A stretch of 64,000 bases of DNA from Croceimicrobium sp963977415 (GCA_963977415.1 CAXBOS010000002.1:248001-312000), one strand, 5' to 3'; counted from the stretch's first letter, positions 26,044 through 35,757 are shown. Program-made: numbers and translations. The notes: generated from the sequence alone by a model not told the origin.

Positions 26044-27372
26044 ATGGAAATTCAAGCTTTTCAAGCCATTTATACCGAAATAACGGCCCTCACCAAGGCT
26101 ACTTGTACGCTCAAAGCCAAAGGTATCACTTACGATGAACTGGCCTGGGTGGACGGTAGAAATGCCCAAGTAATTAAAGTTGAAGGCGAATTGGTAACCC
26201 TGCAGGTTTTTTCAGGCACGGAAGGAATTGGTACTGCTGCCAAGGTGATCTTCGCGGGTAAACCGCCATCATTGGCTTTAAGCCCCGCTTTGGGCGGAAG
26301 GTATTTCAATGCTTTTGGTCAGGCTATCGATGGTTTATCGCAACCGCAGGGCAAAGAGGTCAATATCAAAGGACTAACCGTAAATCCCGTACGGCGGCAG
26401 CTCCCCTCGGAAATGCTTTCCACGGGTATTGCGGGCATAGATTTGAATAACACCTTAGTAACGGGACAAAAAATCCCTTTTTTTGCCGATCCTGATCAGC
26501 CCTTTAATCGCATTTTAGCTGAAGTAGCACTTAGAGCCGATTCCGATCGTATTGTGCTGGGCGCCATGGGTATAAGTCACGACGACTATATAATGTTTCG
26601 CAATAGCTTTAAAGAAAGAGGCGCCAGCGATAAAATTGTAAGTTTCATCAATACTTCCGAAGATCCGCCCCTTGAGCGGCTACTCATCCCCGATCAGGCC
26701 ACCGCTACGGCTGAGTATTTCGCCTATGAGAAAAAGGAAAAGGTATTGGTTTTATTAAGCGACATGACGCTTTACGCAGATGCCTTGGCTATTGTTTCTA
26801 ATAAAATGGATCAAATCCCTAGTAAGGATGCCATGCCCGGCTCGCTCTACAGCGATTTAGCTCGTATTTACGAAAAAGCAGTACAATTTCCAGAAGGCGG
26901 TTCCATTACCATTATTGCGGTTACTACTTTAAATGATGGCGATATTACCCACGCCATTCCCGATAATACGGGTTATATCACAGAAGGTCAACTTTATTTA
27001 AAACGTGATACTGATACAGGCTTAACCATTATCGATCCTTTTCGCAGCTTATCGCGCTTAAAGCAGAATGTGATCGGTAAGAAAACACGAGCCGATCATC
27101 CCCAATTAATGAATGCCTTGGTGCGCTTGTATGCAGATGCGTCTGAAGCGCGCTCCAAGCAAGAGAATGGCTTTGATCTTAATGATTTTGATGTGCGTTC
27201 CCTTGCCTTCTCCAAAGATTATGTTCGCGAATTGCTTGATGTGCGCTTAAACATTGATAGTGAAAGCATGCTATATATTGGTTGGAACCTATTAGCCAAG
27301 CACTTTAAAGTATTTGAGCTCGGTATTAAGCAAGAGTTTATTGATAAATACTGGCCAGGAGAAAAAGACTAA
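26044..27372 (+). CDS. atpB: V-type ATP synthase subunit B (regulatory)
   Basis: 442 residues, usual for the non-catalytic B subunit. Recognised blocks: LGGRYFNAFGQAIDG, VNPVRRQLPSEML, GIAGIDLNNTLVTGQKIPFF (no P-loop, as expected), DMTLYADAL, and SMPGS-like AMPGSLYSDLARIYE. It alternates with A in the hexameric head. Four bases separate it from subunit D. Confidence 0.95.
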   Translation: MEIQAFQAIYTEITALTKATCTLKAKGITYDELAWVDGRNAQVIKVEGELVTLQVFSGTEGIGTAAKVIFAGKPPSLALSPALGGRYFNAFGQAIDGLSQPQGKEVNIKGLTVNPVRRQLPSEMLSTGIAGIDLNNTLVTGQKIPFFADPDQPFNRILAEVALRADSDRIVLGAMGISHDDYIMFRNSFKERGASDKIVSFINTSEDPPLERLLIPDQATATAEYFAYEKKEKVLVLLSDMTLYADALAIVSNKMDQIPSKDAMPGSLYSDLARIYEKAVQFPEGGSITIIAVTTLNDGDITHAIPDNTGYITEGQLYLKRDTDTGLTIIDPFRSLSRLKQNVIGKKTRADHPQLMNALVRLYADASEARSKQENGFDLNDFDVRSLAFSKDYVRELLDVRLNIDSESMLYIGWNLLAKHFKVFELGIKQEFIDKYWPGEKD

Positions 27373-27375
27373 AAA

Positions 27376-27972
27376 ATGCTAGAGAAGTTCGCCTATAATA
27401 AAAGTACCATTCAGGATTTTCAGCGGCAGCTAAAAGTCCGCCGCGCCGCTTTGCCTGTTTTACTGCGCAAGGAAACGGCTTTGCGTAAGGTAATAGCCGA
27501 ACTGAAAATAGAAATTAACGCTAAAAAAGAAGATTTTGAAGCTTTGGAAAAGCGACTGAATAACTTCGAATCCATTTGGAATGAGTTTCCTCCTATTGTT
27601 AAGGTCAAAGACTTAGAATTTAAGACCGAAAACATTGCGGGCACTAAAGTAAAGAGCTTGCAAAAAGTGAATTTCGAAAAGCTTGATTTAAAGCTCCTTT
27701 ACGAGCCCGCTTGGCTTCCCGCCGCTACTGAGGCTTTAATGGAATACACCAAAGCCTATTTATTCCTTCAGAACTTTGAAGAAAAATTAGCGACTTTGGA
27801 ATTAGCGCGTAAGAAAACTACCCAAAAGGTAAACCTTTACGAAAAGTTGCAAATCCCCGCTTATGACGAAGCTATTCGTCGCATAAAAAGGTTTTTAGAA
27901 GACAAAGAGAACATTGCCACGGCCGCGAAAAAAATTGCTAAAAACAAAAATCTGAGTCGCCATGAAAGCTAG
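27376..27972 (+). CDS. atpD: V-type ATP synthase subunit D (central rotor shaft)
   Basis: 198 residues, mostly two long helices suited to the rotor coiled coil. The start FAYNKSTIQDFQRQLKVRRAALPVLLRKE resembles the family opening (…kt.L..lk.rl..a..g..lLk.K), though only short stretches match. It overlaps the next gene by 11 bases, in keeping with the operon pattern. Confidence 0.85.
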   Translation: MLEKFAYNKSTIQDFQRQLKVRRAALPVLLRKETALRKVIAELKIEINAKKEDFEALEKRLNNFESIWNEFPPIVKVKDLEFKTENIAGTKVKSLQKVNFEKLDLKLLYEPAWLPAATEALMEYTKAYLFLQNFEEKLATLELARKKTTQKVNLYEKLQIPAYDEAIRRIKRFLEDKENIATAAKKIAKNKNLSRHES

Positions 27973-29788
27973 GATGAAAAAAATAGAAATCCTCTGCCCT
28001 CAAACGACGGTTAAGCCTTTATTAAATGAACTACGGGAGCTAGAATGCCTACATTTTGAGGCCTTAGAGGAAGATATCAGGTACTTGGATAACCCAGACT
28101 ACAAACTCTTTCATGGCGCTTATCAATTGGCAGTAAAAAATCAGACGGAAAGTTCCACCACCCTTTCGGGAGATGCGCAAGAAATAAACCTTACGGAGCA
28201 TTCTAATCTAATTATCGCCTTAGAAGAGGAGCTTAAAATCTTAGACAGTAAGCTAAAGAAGAACAGCCAGAAACTCTTTTTAAAACGAATTTGGGGAGAT
28301 TATAACCTCAGTAAATGGAAAAGATTAGAGTCTATCGGGATGAAAATCAAGTTCTTCCGATTAGCTAAGAGTCAGTTTGAAAAGCTCAATACCGAAGAGG
28401 TACAGCCTATTCTTATTCAGGAAGAAGAGGAACACTATTATTTTGCCCGCATTATTTCCGAAGAGGAAGTGGACAATTTTGCCAGTGAAGCCTTATCCAT
28501 GCCCCTTGAAAGCCTTGCTGATTTAGAGCAGGAAAAAGCCCAATTAAATGCCCATCTAGCGAAAGCGCAGAACGAAATAAAAGTGGCCAGCTTATACCTA
28601 GCCGACTTGGAAAAGCAAACCCTTTCTTTACAAGACCAACTTAAAGAAGAGCGGATTTTAGAGTCTAGTTATTCGCTAGAAAAGCTAAAAATTAAACACC
28701 TTAAGTGCTGGTTTAATGATATTAATGAAGATTTAGTTAAACAAAAACTTAATGAATATCACTGTGCCTATAAAATCAGCTCACCCAGCAATAGCGACCC
28801 TGTACCCGTATTATTAAGCAACAATAAGTTCAATAAATTATTCGAGCCGATTACCGAAATTTTCCAATTACCACATTATTTCGAATTTGACCTCACGCCC
28901 TTTATTGCCGTCTTCTACCCCATTCTTTTCGCTTACTGTTTAGGCGACGCGGGCTATGGATTTATAGTAAGTGCCGTGGCCATTTTCGGCTATTTCAGCT
29001 TCTTAAAAAAACAAAAAGGTTTGGCGCTACTTACCTTAGTTTTAGGACTCAGCACCTTGGTAATGGGCTTTATAAAATCAGGTAGTCTATTTGGTATCCC
29101 TTTATTGGAAAGCAGCTCCCTGCCTTGGGTTCGCAGCCTTTCCAACTTAGTGCTAATCCCCGATAATAGCGACTATTTCTTCAATGCCTTTAATGTGGCC
29201 TTGTTGATAGGTTTGCTGCAAATTTTGGTTGGGATAATCATTGCAATCGTAAAAACCTGGACCTACAAGGGCTTTCTGCCTGCGCTGGCGCAGATGGGTA
29301 AACTGATCATCGTGATAAGCAGTGTAAGCCTTTTCCTAGAAGATACTTTATTGCTTACTGAAAGTATAATGCTCTTCCTTAAATTAGGCTTAGCCGCAGG
29401 AATAGCCATGGTAATGCTCTTTCACGATATGTCACAACATTTATTCAGTCGACTGGGCTCTAGTGTTTTACCACTCTTTTTCATCTTTACTGGACTGCTT
29501 GGCGATGTGCTTTCCTATGTACGACTCTTTGCTTTGGGCGTAACTTCGGGGGTACTTGGTTTAGTGGTTAACCAAATTGGCACCGATATGATGGGCGATT
29601 CTTGGTACTCCTATGTTGGCGCAATTGCCTTCCTCATTTTTGGTCACAGTCTCAATTTAGCCTTAGCCGTTTTAGGATCTTTCATTCATCCCTTACGTCT
29701 CACTTTTGTAGAGTTTTATAATAATGCCCAATTCGAAGGGGGCGGAAAAGCCTTTGAAGCTTTCACTAAATCAATTAAAATCAATTAA
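27962..29788 (+). CDS. atpI: V-type ATP synthase subunit I (membrane stator)
   Basis: 608 residues: an N-terminal cytoplasmic half with coiled coils (about 60-110 and 180-225) and a C-terminal membrane half with seven or so helices. The membrane half has ITEIFQLPHYFEFDLTPFIA and GDAGYGF near 320, then GLLGDVLSYVRLFALGVTSG near 515, whose Arg faces the K ring. The subunit carries the ion half-channels. A second ATG four codons in is possible. It ends two bases before the K gene. Confidence 0.93.
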   Translation: MKARMKKIEILCPQTTVKPLLNELRELECLHFEALEEDIRYLDNPDYKLFHGAYQLAVKNQTESSTTLSGDAQEINLTEHSNLIIALEEELKILDSKLKKNSQKLFLKRIWGDYNLSKWKRLESIGMKIKFFRLAKSQFEKLNTEEVQPILIQEEEEHYYFARIISEEEVDNFASEALSMPLESLADLEQEKAQLNAHLAKAQNEIKVASLYLADLEKQTLSLQDQLKEERILESSYSLEKLKIKHLKCWFNDINEDLVKQKLNEYHCAYKISSPSNSDPVPVLLSNNKFNKLFEPITEIFQLPHYFEFDLTPFIAVFYPILFAYCLGDAGYGFIVSAVAIFGYFSFLKKQKGLALLTLVLGLSTLVMGFIKSGSLFGIPLLESSSLPWVRSLSNLVLIPDNSDYFFNAFNVALLIGLLQILVGIIIAIVKTWTYKGFLPALAQMGKLIIVISSVSLFLEDTLLLTESIMLFLKLGLAAGIAMVMLFHDMSQHLFSRLGSSVLPLFFIFTGLLGDVLSYVRLFALGVTSGVLGLVVNQIGTDMMGDSWYSYVGAIAFLIFGHSLNLALAVLGSFIHPLRLTFVEFYNNAQFEGGGKAFEAFTKSIKIN

Positions 29789-29790
29789 TT

Positions 29791-30249
29791 ATGGAATCTG
29801 TAAATCTAGCACTAATCTTAGCCTTTGTTGGTTTTGGTATTTTAATTTCCCTTGCGGGGATAGGTAGTATAATGGGAACGGCTGCCGGTGCGATGGCCAC
29901 GGTGGGAGCCGTAAAAAAACGTCCAGAATCTTTTGGTTCCTTTATTGTACTAAGTGCTTTGCCAGGTACCCAAGGTTTATATGGCTTTGCAGGATTCTTT
30001 ATTCTACAAGAATTTATCGGTCCAGAAATAACCATTTTACAAGGTGCGGGTATCTTAGGCGCTGGCATCGCTTTAGGCTTAGCGGGATTATTGTCGGGTA
30101 TTTACCAAGGCAAGGTTTGCGCTAGTGGTATTGATGCTATCGGTAGCGGCAATGATGTTTTTGGAAGAACCCTAATCTTAGCAGTTTTCCCCGAATTATA
30201 CGCTATCATAGCCTTTGCCGCGCTATTCTTAATCCGAGGAATTCTATAA
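29791..30249 (+). CDS. atpK: V-type ATP synthase subunit K (rotor ring), Na+-type
   Basis: 152 residues with four helices (a fused double hairpin). Residues L57, T60, Q61 and Y64 in LPGTQGLYG, Q106 in YQGK and E135 in FPELYA match, with a constant offset of four, the Na+ ligands L61, T64, Q65, Y68, Q110 and E139 of Enterococcus hirae NtpK. As in NtpK, only the second hairpin has the acidic residue. The ring should therefore carry Na+, one ion per subunit. This is inference from site conservation; a direct assay would settle it. Confidence 0.94.
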   Translation: MESVNLALILAFVGFGILISLAGIGSIMGTAAGAMATVGAVKKRPESFGSFIVLSALPGTQGLYGFAGFFILQEFIGPEITILQGAGILGAGIALGLAGLLSGIYQGKVCASGIDAIGSGNDVFGRTLILAVFPELYAIIAFAALFLIRGIL

Positions 30250-30251
30250 TC

Positions 30252-31169
30252 ATGCAAGCCTTAGCCTTTAAATCTATTTTAGTGGCCCTTGATGGCGGGA
30301 ATATTGACCAAAAAGTCTTGGCTTATTTAGCCTTCTTACATCGCAGCCTCGATTTTAAAAAGATCTACTTTCTGCATGTGGAGCATAATCTCGAATTACC
30401 GAGTTCTATTCAAGAAGAGTACGCTGATTTACTTGCACCGATCGATGAAAATATTGAAGATCAGATGCGTAAATCTGTGGCAGAGTTTTTTGACTTGGAA
30501 AAGACCGATTGTCATTTCAGTATGCGCGAAGGCCACGTTTATGAAGAAATCCTGCATTGCGCGCATATAAAAAATGTAGACCTTTTGGTAATGGGTCGAA
30601 AGGCGGAAAAAGATCGCCATAAGCATTTGTCTAGTCGCCTAACAGAACAAGGCCCTTGCTCTATTTTACTAGTTCCGGAAACCACTTTGCCTGAAGTCCA
30701 CGAAATAGTTATTCCGACCGACTTCAGTGACCAGTCTCTTAAAACCATACTATTTGCCGACGCTTTAGCACAGGAGTTTTTAGCCGACTTACGATGTATT
30801 CATTACTACAGCTATGCATCGGGCTATTTAAAAAACGGCAGCAGTACTGTAGAATTAAGAAGAGCGGTAAAATTACACAGCTATCAACAGTGGGAGGATT
30901 TAAAGAAAAAACACCATCTCAGAGATAGTTTAAAATGTGAATTCGACGAGAACGAAGGCAATATGGAGGAACAATGTTTGGCGCGGGCTCGCCATATTGG
31001 GGCCGATTTAATGGTACTTAGCTCCAAAGGCCGAAACGCCTCAGCTTCAATACTATTGGGATCCTTTGCACGAGAACTGATGGAAATAAATCGCAGCATT
31101 CCTCTCTTAGTCTTAAAAGAAAAGAATGAAAACCTCGGATTTTTTGAAGCGATTAAAGCCTTACTCTAG
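30252..31169 (+). CDS. Universal stress protein, tandem Usp domains (second)
   Basis: 305 residues, two Usp domains: the first opens FKSILVALDGG and ends SSRLTEQGPCSILLVP; the second opens EIVIPTDFS and contains LMVLSSKGRNASASILLGSFARELM, the G-x9-G(S) phosphate-binding type, so the second domain may bind ATP. It begins two bases after subunit K, so it is the last gene of the V-ATPase operon, and overlaps the 3' end of the convergent trkH by four bases. Confidence 0.86.
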   Translation: MQALAFKSILVALDGGNIDQKVLAYLAFLHRSLDFKKIYFLHVEHNLELPSSIQEEYADLLAPIDENIEDQMRKSVAEFFDLEKTDCHFSMREGHVYEEILHCAHIKNVDLLVMGRKAEKDRHKHLSSRLTEQGPCSILLVPETTLPEVHEIVIPTDFSDQSLKTILFADALAQEFLADLRCIHYYSYASGYLKNGSSTVELRRAVKLHSYQQWEDLKKKHHLRDSLKCEFDENEGNMEEQCLARARHIGADLMVLSSKGRNASASILLGSFARELMEINRSIPLLVLKEKNENLGFFEAIKALL

Positions 31170-32623
31170 CGTTTCTGCCAAAAGAAGGGCATAAATAATA
31201 TTAGTACCGTAAAGAGCTCTAGTCTACCCAAAAGCATCAGAAAGCTTAAGAAAAGCTTACCGCCTGGTGGAATATGCGCAAAATTGTCCACTGGTCCTAC
31301 CGAGCCTAAGCCCGGACCAATATTACCCAAGGTGGCTGTAACCGATCCCACGGCAGACATGAAGTCTAGACCGAACATAGACATTACAAAGGCGCCAATT
31401 AAAAAGACAATTAGCCAGATTAGAACAAAGCCCGAAACGGTATTAGTAATGTTCTGTGGCACGGCCCGTCCGTTAAAACGAACGGGAATAATCGCATTGG
31501 GATGTATCTGCCTTTTGAGCTCTAAAAAGCTGTTTTTAATAAGAATGATGTGACGCATTATTTTTACTCCTCCTGCAGTACTACCAGTAGAACCACCGGA
31601 AAAGAAAAGTATAAATACGATGAAAATCAAAAAGTTAGGCCAAAGTAAATAGTTGTCGGTTACAAAACCAGTGGTAGTCATGATAGAAACGACCGTAAAA
31701 AAGCTATTTCGAAAGGCCTCTTCCACTGGAGTGCCTTGCACTAAGACCAAAACTGCGGCAATAATAGTTCCGAAAATAAGAGTGTTAAAGGTGTAGACCT
31801 TTAATTCTTCATTGGCAAGAATATTTTTAAACTTACCGGTAAATCCGAAAAAAAGCATGGTGAAATTCACCCCAGCTAAAAACATGAAAAAGAGAATTAC
31901 ATAGTGAATGGCCGGACTGGCATAATAGGCGATACTGGCATTTTTCGTAGAGAATCCGCCTGTAGCCATTGTAGCCATCGCATGGTTTACCGCGTCAAAT
32001 AAGTCCATTCCCGCTACATAAAGGGCAATGCTTTCGGCGAGAGTTAGAATTAAATATAAGAGCCACAAACGCTTAGCGGTGCCCGTAATGCGTGGGTGCA
32101 ATTTATCAGGACTTAGTCCCGGGGCCTCGGCATTAAAAAGCTGCATTCCTCCTACTCCTAAAAGCGGTAAAATGGCCACGGTTAAAACAATAATTCCCAT
32201 ACCGCCAATCCAGTGCGTCATACTTCGCCAAGCGAGAATAAAATGCGGTTGACTCTCAATATCGGTAAGAATAGTTGCCCCCGTCGTGCTAAAGCCACTA
32301 ACGGTTTCGAAAATTGCATCGATCACAAGGGGAATGCTGCCGCTAAATAAAAATGGAAGACTTCCTAAGAGAGACATGGAAACCCAGCCTAAGGCGACAA
32401 TTAAAAAACCATCGCGTTTAGTAACGTCTTTTAATCGATTTCCAAAATTAATGGTGTACAAACCAAAGCCAAAAGCCGCAGTAATACCACTAGCTAAAAA
32501 CATGGAGGCCCAATCTTCATGAAAATATATCGCCACACACATTATTACCAGCATCATTAATGAAACTATTAATAATAAGGCGCCAATGGTGGCAGCAATC
32601 ATTTTGTAATTAAAGCGATACAT
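31166..32623 (-). CDS. trkH: Potassium uptake channel protein TrkH
   Basis: 485 residues with about ten membrane segments. Pore-loop blocks of the Trk/Ktr/HKT family are visible: SGFSTTGATIL near 95, MATGGFSTKNAS near 218, TTTGFVTDNY near 315 and ATLGNIGPGLG near 430, each with the selectivity glycine. It imports K+ across the inner membrane, gated by the cytoplasmic TrkA ring. It starts two bases after trkA stops, so the two are coupled. Confidence 0.95.
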   Translation of the reverse strand: MYRFNYKMIAATIGALLLIVSLMMLVIMCVAIYFHEDWASMFLASGITAAFGFGLYTINFGNRLKDVTKRDGFLIVALGWVSMSLLGSLPFLFSGSIPLVIDAIFETVSGFSTTGATILTDIESQPHFILAWRSMTHWIGGMGIIVLTVAILPLLGVGGMQLFNAEAPGLSPDKLHPRITGTAKRLWLLYLILTLAESIALYVAGMDLFDAVNHAMATMATGGFSTKNASIAYYASPAIHYVILFFMFLAGVNFTMLFFGFTGKFKNILANEELKVYTFNTLIFGTIIAAVLVLVQGTPVEEAFRNSFFTVVSIMTTTGFVTDNYLLWPNFLIFIVFILFFSGGSTGSTAGGVKIMRHIILIKNSFLELKRQIHPNAIIPVRFNGRAVPQNITNTVSGFVLIWLIVFLIGAFVMSMFGLDFMSAVGSVTATLGNIGPGLGSVGPVDNFAHIPPGGKLFLSFLMLLGRLELFTVLILFMPFFWQKR

Positions 32624-32625
32624 AG

Positions 32626-33966
32626 CTAACGAAAATAACGGCCAACTTTTTTAGCACATTCTGTTTTGGCGAAAACCACTACTTTATCCAAAGGCTGAAT
32701 TTCAAAATCCCCAGTGGGAATTAGACCTTCTCCATCGCGAATAATTCCGCCGATAATGGCACCTTTGGGCAAATCTAAATCTTTAATGGCTTTTTGGGTA
32801 ACCTTACATTTAGAGGTTACATTAAATTCCATCACTTCCGAATCAATGCCATGTATGGTAGAAAGGGTAACGAAATCGCCGCGGCGGATATAGCGATAAA
32901 TAAAATTCGCCGCCGCTAATTTTTTATTGATAAGGGAATCAATACCAATACTTTGGGTAAGAGCGAGGTATTCGATATTTTCAACCATGGCAATGGTTTT
33001 CTTCACCCCTCGATCTTTGGCTACTAAACAAGTAAGCACATTAGTTTCGGAGTTTCCTGTAACAGCCACCAGAACATCGGCATTTTTAAGGCCTTCTTCT
33101 TCTAGCTTTTCTACATCGGTACCGTCAAAATTAAGCACCATTATTTCGGGGAACATGGAAGCAATTTTATCGGCTTTTTCGGCATTTTGCTCAATTAGCT
33201 TAACGTGAAATTTCTTACCCAGCTTGCGGGCCAGGTGCATTCCCGTTCTACTTCCCCCAACTACAATAATATCTTTAATGGCAATCTTACGGCGGCCCGT
33301 TACTTCTAAAACTTGTTCCATACCATCGGCATGGGTAATTACAAAGAGGTGATCGCCCGCTTCTACCACTGTATCTCCTTTGGGAATAATGGTATTGTTT
33401 TCTCGTCGAATAGCCACCACCACATAATCGCGTTTGGTGCTAAGTTTGGCAACTTCTGCCATAGACTTCCCTACTATATCAGCGTCTTTATCAATGTCGA
33501 GACCGAGTAAAGTTATCTTACCATTTTCAAATTCAATTGATTCCGAAGCCGCGTTGGTATTGATTAAATGACGAACCTCTCGGGCCGCTAAAGACTCGGG
33601 TGAAATAAGTTCGTCGATACCAAATTCACGAATATTTAAAGTGTCTTCATCCGTCAGGTATTGCATTTGGCTAATGCGGGCAATGGTCTTTTTTGCCCCC
33701 AATTTCTTGGCATAGATCGCACTTAAAATATTTGCCTCTTCTACGGAAGTAACGGAAATAAAAAGATCGGCCGTGTGAACTTTGGCGCGCATTAAAACAT
33801 CAAAATCCGTCACTTCACCCGATAAAGTTATCGCATCAATATGCGAATCAATATTTACTAAAGTGTCTTGGTCGTGATCGATGATGGTAATATCATGCGA
33901 CTCGCTCGATAGCCAAGTAGCTAAGTGAGTTCCTACCGCCCCAGCCCCGGCAATTACAATCTCCAT
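32626..33966 (-). CDS. trkA: Trk system potassium uptake regulatory protein TrkA
   Basis: 446 residues with two RCK (NAD-binding plus TrkA-C) modules. The first Rossmann site is IVIAGAGAVGTHLATWL (3-19), the second DIIVVGGSRTGMHLARKLG near 230. TrkA-C domains follow each (GDTVVEAGDHLFVI and the C-terminal GDFEIQPLDKVVVFA). It gates TrkH in response to nucleotides. It is the first gene of a trkA-trkH unit. Confidence 0.95.
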   Translation of the reverse strand: MEIVIAGAGAVGTHLATWLSSESHDITIIDHDQDTLVNIDSHIDAITLSGEVTDFDVLMRAKVHTADLFISVTSVEEANILSAIYAKKLGAKKTIARISQMQYLTDEDTLNIREFGIDELISPESLAAREVRHLINTNAASESIEFENGKITLLGLDIDKDADIVGKSMAEVAKLSTKRDYVVVAIRRENNTIIPKGDTVVEAGDHLFVITHADGMEQVLEVTGRRKIAIKDIIVVGGSRTGMHLARKLGKKFHVKLIEQNAEKADKIASMFPEIMVLNFDGTDVEKLEEEGLKNADVLVAVTGNSETNVLTCLVAKDRGVKKTIAMVENIEYLALTQSIGIDSLINKKLAAANFIYRYIRRGDFVTLSTIHGIDSEVMEFNVTSKCKVTQKAIKDLDLPKGAIIGGIIRDGEGLIPTGDFEIQPLDKVVVFAKTECAKKVGRYFR

Positions 33967-33985
33967 AATTTAAGAAAATAGTTGA

Positions 33986-34015
33986 CAAAGGTAAGCATGA
34001 CAAATCGCTCTGCAA
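33986..34015 (-). promoter_or_regulatory. Putative trkA promoter
   Basis: On the minus strand TACCTTTG (33986-33993) matches the -7 box and TTG (34013-34015) lies 19 bases upstream as a partial -33 box. The -7 box is 20 bases before the trkA ATG. Confidence 0.4.
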
Positions 34016-34252
34016 GCAGTCCCTTTGGCTTTCGCGAGATGCCTATTTAAACTGAAATAATCTTCCAAATTGTTAATTATCAATAGAATAGAATTTAACC
34101 TTTTTAAGATTTCCATTTATTAGCTGAGACGACTTAACGATCATCTGATAATTTAGCACGAAAAATTGCTTAAAATTCAGATTATTTGATTTTCAAGCGC
34201 ATCTACCGAAAGGCAGCCAAAAATTCTTTAGACTACAATAATAGATCTGAAC

Positions 34253-35500
34253 CTAGGAGGCTTCAGAAGCCAATACCTTCTTATAAACTTTACCAATACT
34301 CAAACCTTGCACGATAATCGAAAAAACCACCACCACATAAGTGGTAGTAAGGAAGAGTTCCCGTTGCATACTTTCATCTAAACTTAAAGCCAAAGCAATG
34401 GAAATGCCACCGCGTAAACCTCCCCAGGTTAAAAGAAAAGCTGTTTTAGGTGCGAAATCAAGATGTTTTTTAAAGATTAATACCGGTCCTGAAACCGCGA
34501 TATAGCGCGCGGCCAGGCCAATAGGAATGGCAATTAAGCCAATGAGCAGGTAAAATCCATTGAGTTCAACAATAAGCATTTCTAAGCCGATGAGCACGAA
34601 GAGAATGGCGTTTAAAAACACATCTAAAAGCTCCCAAAACTTATCAATATAAAGTTGCGACGTTTTACTCCAGGCCTCTTTAGGCGATTTATTTCCCACT
34701 AAAAGTCCCGCTACCACTACGGCTAATGGGCCACTAAAATGTAAATGACTAGCGAGACTGTAAACTCCCATCACCAAGGCGATTGTAATTATCACCTCTG
34801 TTTCGTAATGATCGATAGAACGCATCAGCTGAAAAGCGACATAACCAAAGGCCAAACCTAAAAGTACGCCGCCAATAATTTCTTCGGCAAAAAGAGTGGC
34901 AATATCTACCGCCGAAATTTGATCTAAACCTTCACGAGCAATAGAAAGGAGCACTAAGAATACAACAACCCCTACCCCATCATTAAATAACGACTCCCCT
35001 ACAATTTTGGTTTCCAGATTTTTAGGAGCTCCTATTTGCTTTAAAATACCCAATACCGCTATAGGGTCGGTGGGTGCTATCAGCGAACCAAAAAGGAAAC
35101 AGTAAATTAAATCGACAGGGTAATTAAAGAGTATCAGCAAATAATAAATAGCAAAACCAACTAACAAGGCTGATATGAGCACTCCTAAGGTGGCAAGCAT
35201 TAAAATGGGCCCGCGATTTACTTTTAGTAAATCCAATTTGGTGTGCAAAGCCCCTGCAAAAAGCAAGAAGCTAAGCATTACATCCAGTAAAAGCGATTTA
35301 AAATCTAATTCGTGCACCACCGCTTTCGCTTCACTCAGCAGATCGGGTATAAAGGAGCCTAAAATTAGCAGTATTATGGTGAAAATCAAAGCCATAACCA
35401 TTAAGCCAATTGTGAATGGTAGCTTTAAAAACCGGGTATTAAAATAGGCGAAAACCGCGGCTAGAAAGGTAATGGAAGAGATGATACTAAATAGATCCAT
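34253..35500 (-). CDS. CPA1-family Na+/H+ antiporter (NhaP-like)
   Basis: 415 residues with 11-13 membrane segments. Family blocks: FGSLIAPTDPIAVLGIL near 140, GESLFNDGVGVVVFLVL (the ND pair of CPA1) near 170, and TWGGLRGGISIALALS near 365. It exchanges Na+ (or K+) for H+ across the inner membrane. The next genes inward encode K+ uptake and a Na+-type V-ATPase, so the region appears devoted to cation balance. No cytosolic regulatory tail is present. Confidence 0.9.
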   Translation of the reverse strand: MDLFSIISSITFLAAVFAYFNTRFLKLPFTIGLMVMALIFTIILLILGSFIPDLLSEAKAVVHELDFKSLLLDVMLSFLLFAGALHTKLDLLKVNRGPILMLATLGVLISALLVGFAIYYLLILFNYPVDLIYCFLFGSLIAPTDPIAVLGILKQIGAPKNLETKIVGESLFNDGVGVVVFLVLLSIAREGLDQISAVDIATLFAEEIIGGVLLGLAFGYVAFQLMRSIDHYETEVIITIALVMGVYSLASHLHFSGPLAVVVAGLLVGNKSPKEAWSKTSQLYIDKFWELLDVFLNAILFVLIGLEMLIVELNGFYLLIGLIAIPIGLAARYIAVSGPVLIFKKHLDFAPKTAFLLTWGGLRGGISIALALSLDESMQRELFLTTTYVVVVFSIIVQGLSIGKVYKKVLASEAS

Positions 35501-35709
35501 AGAAATTTATTGATGGGCCACCAAAGTAATTATTTAAGGTGAATTTGAATTCTGACACTAATAATTTTTGGAAAAATAATAAAGTCGACTCTATTACAAA
35601 AGACTACATTTAACAAGCATACTTCAACATTTCTGATTTTTTGACCAGGAGAATATGGCTCGAATAGTCCCCTTTAAAATTACTCACTAAACAAGAGGTA
35701 ATTCTTGCA

Positions 35710-35736
35710 TTTGTAATAGTAAAACTATTACTTTTG
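35710..35736 (+). promoter_or_regulatory. Promoter and palindromic operator of the tetR-ABC-hlyD-tolC operon
   Basis: A perfect inverted repeat GTAATAGT-AAA-ACTATTAC (35713-35731) sits between TTTG (35710-35713) and the -7 match TACTTTTG (35729-35736). The 15-bp spacing is short for this phylum, so the exact -33 is uncertain. A TetR dimer on the 19-bp palindrome would block the polymerase, indicating autorepression of the whole operon. Confidence 0.7.
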
Positions 35737-35757
35737 CGTTTTTAGAAATTATAGAAT

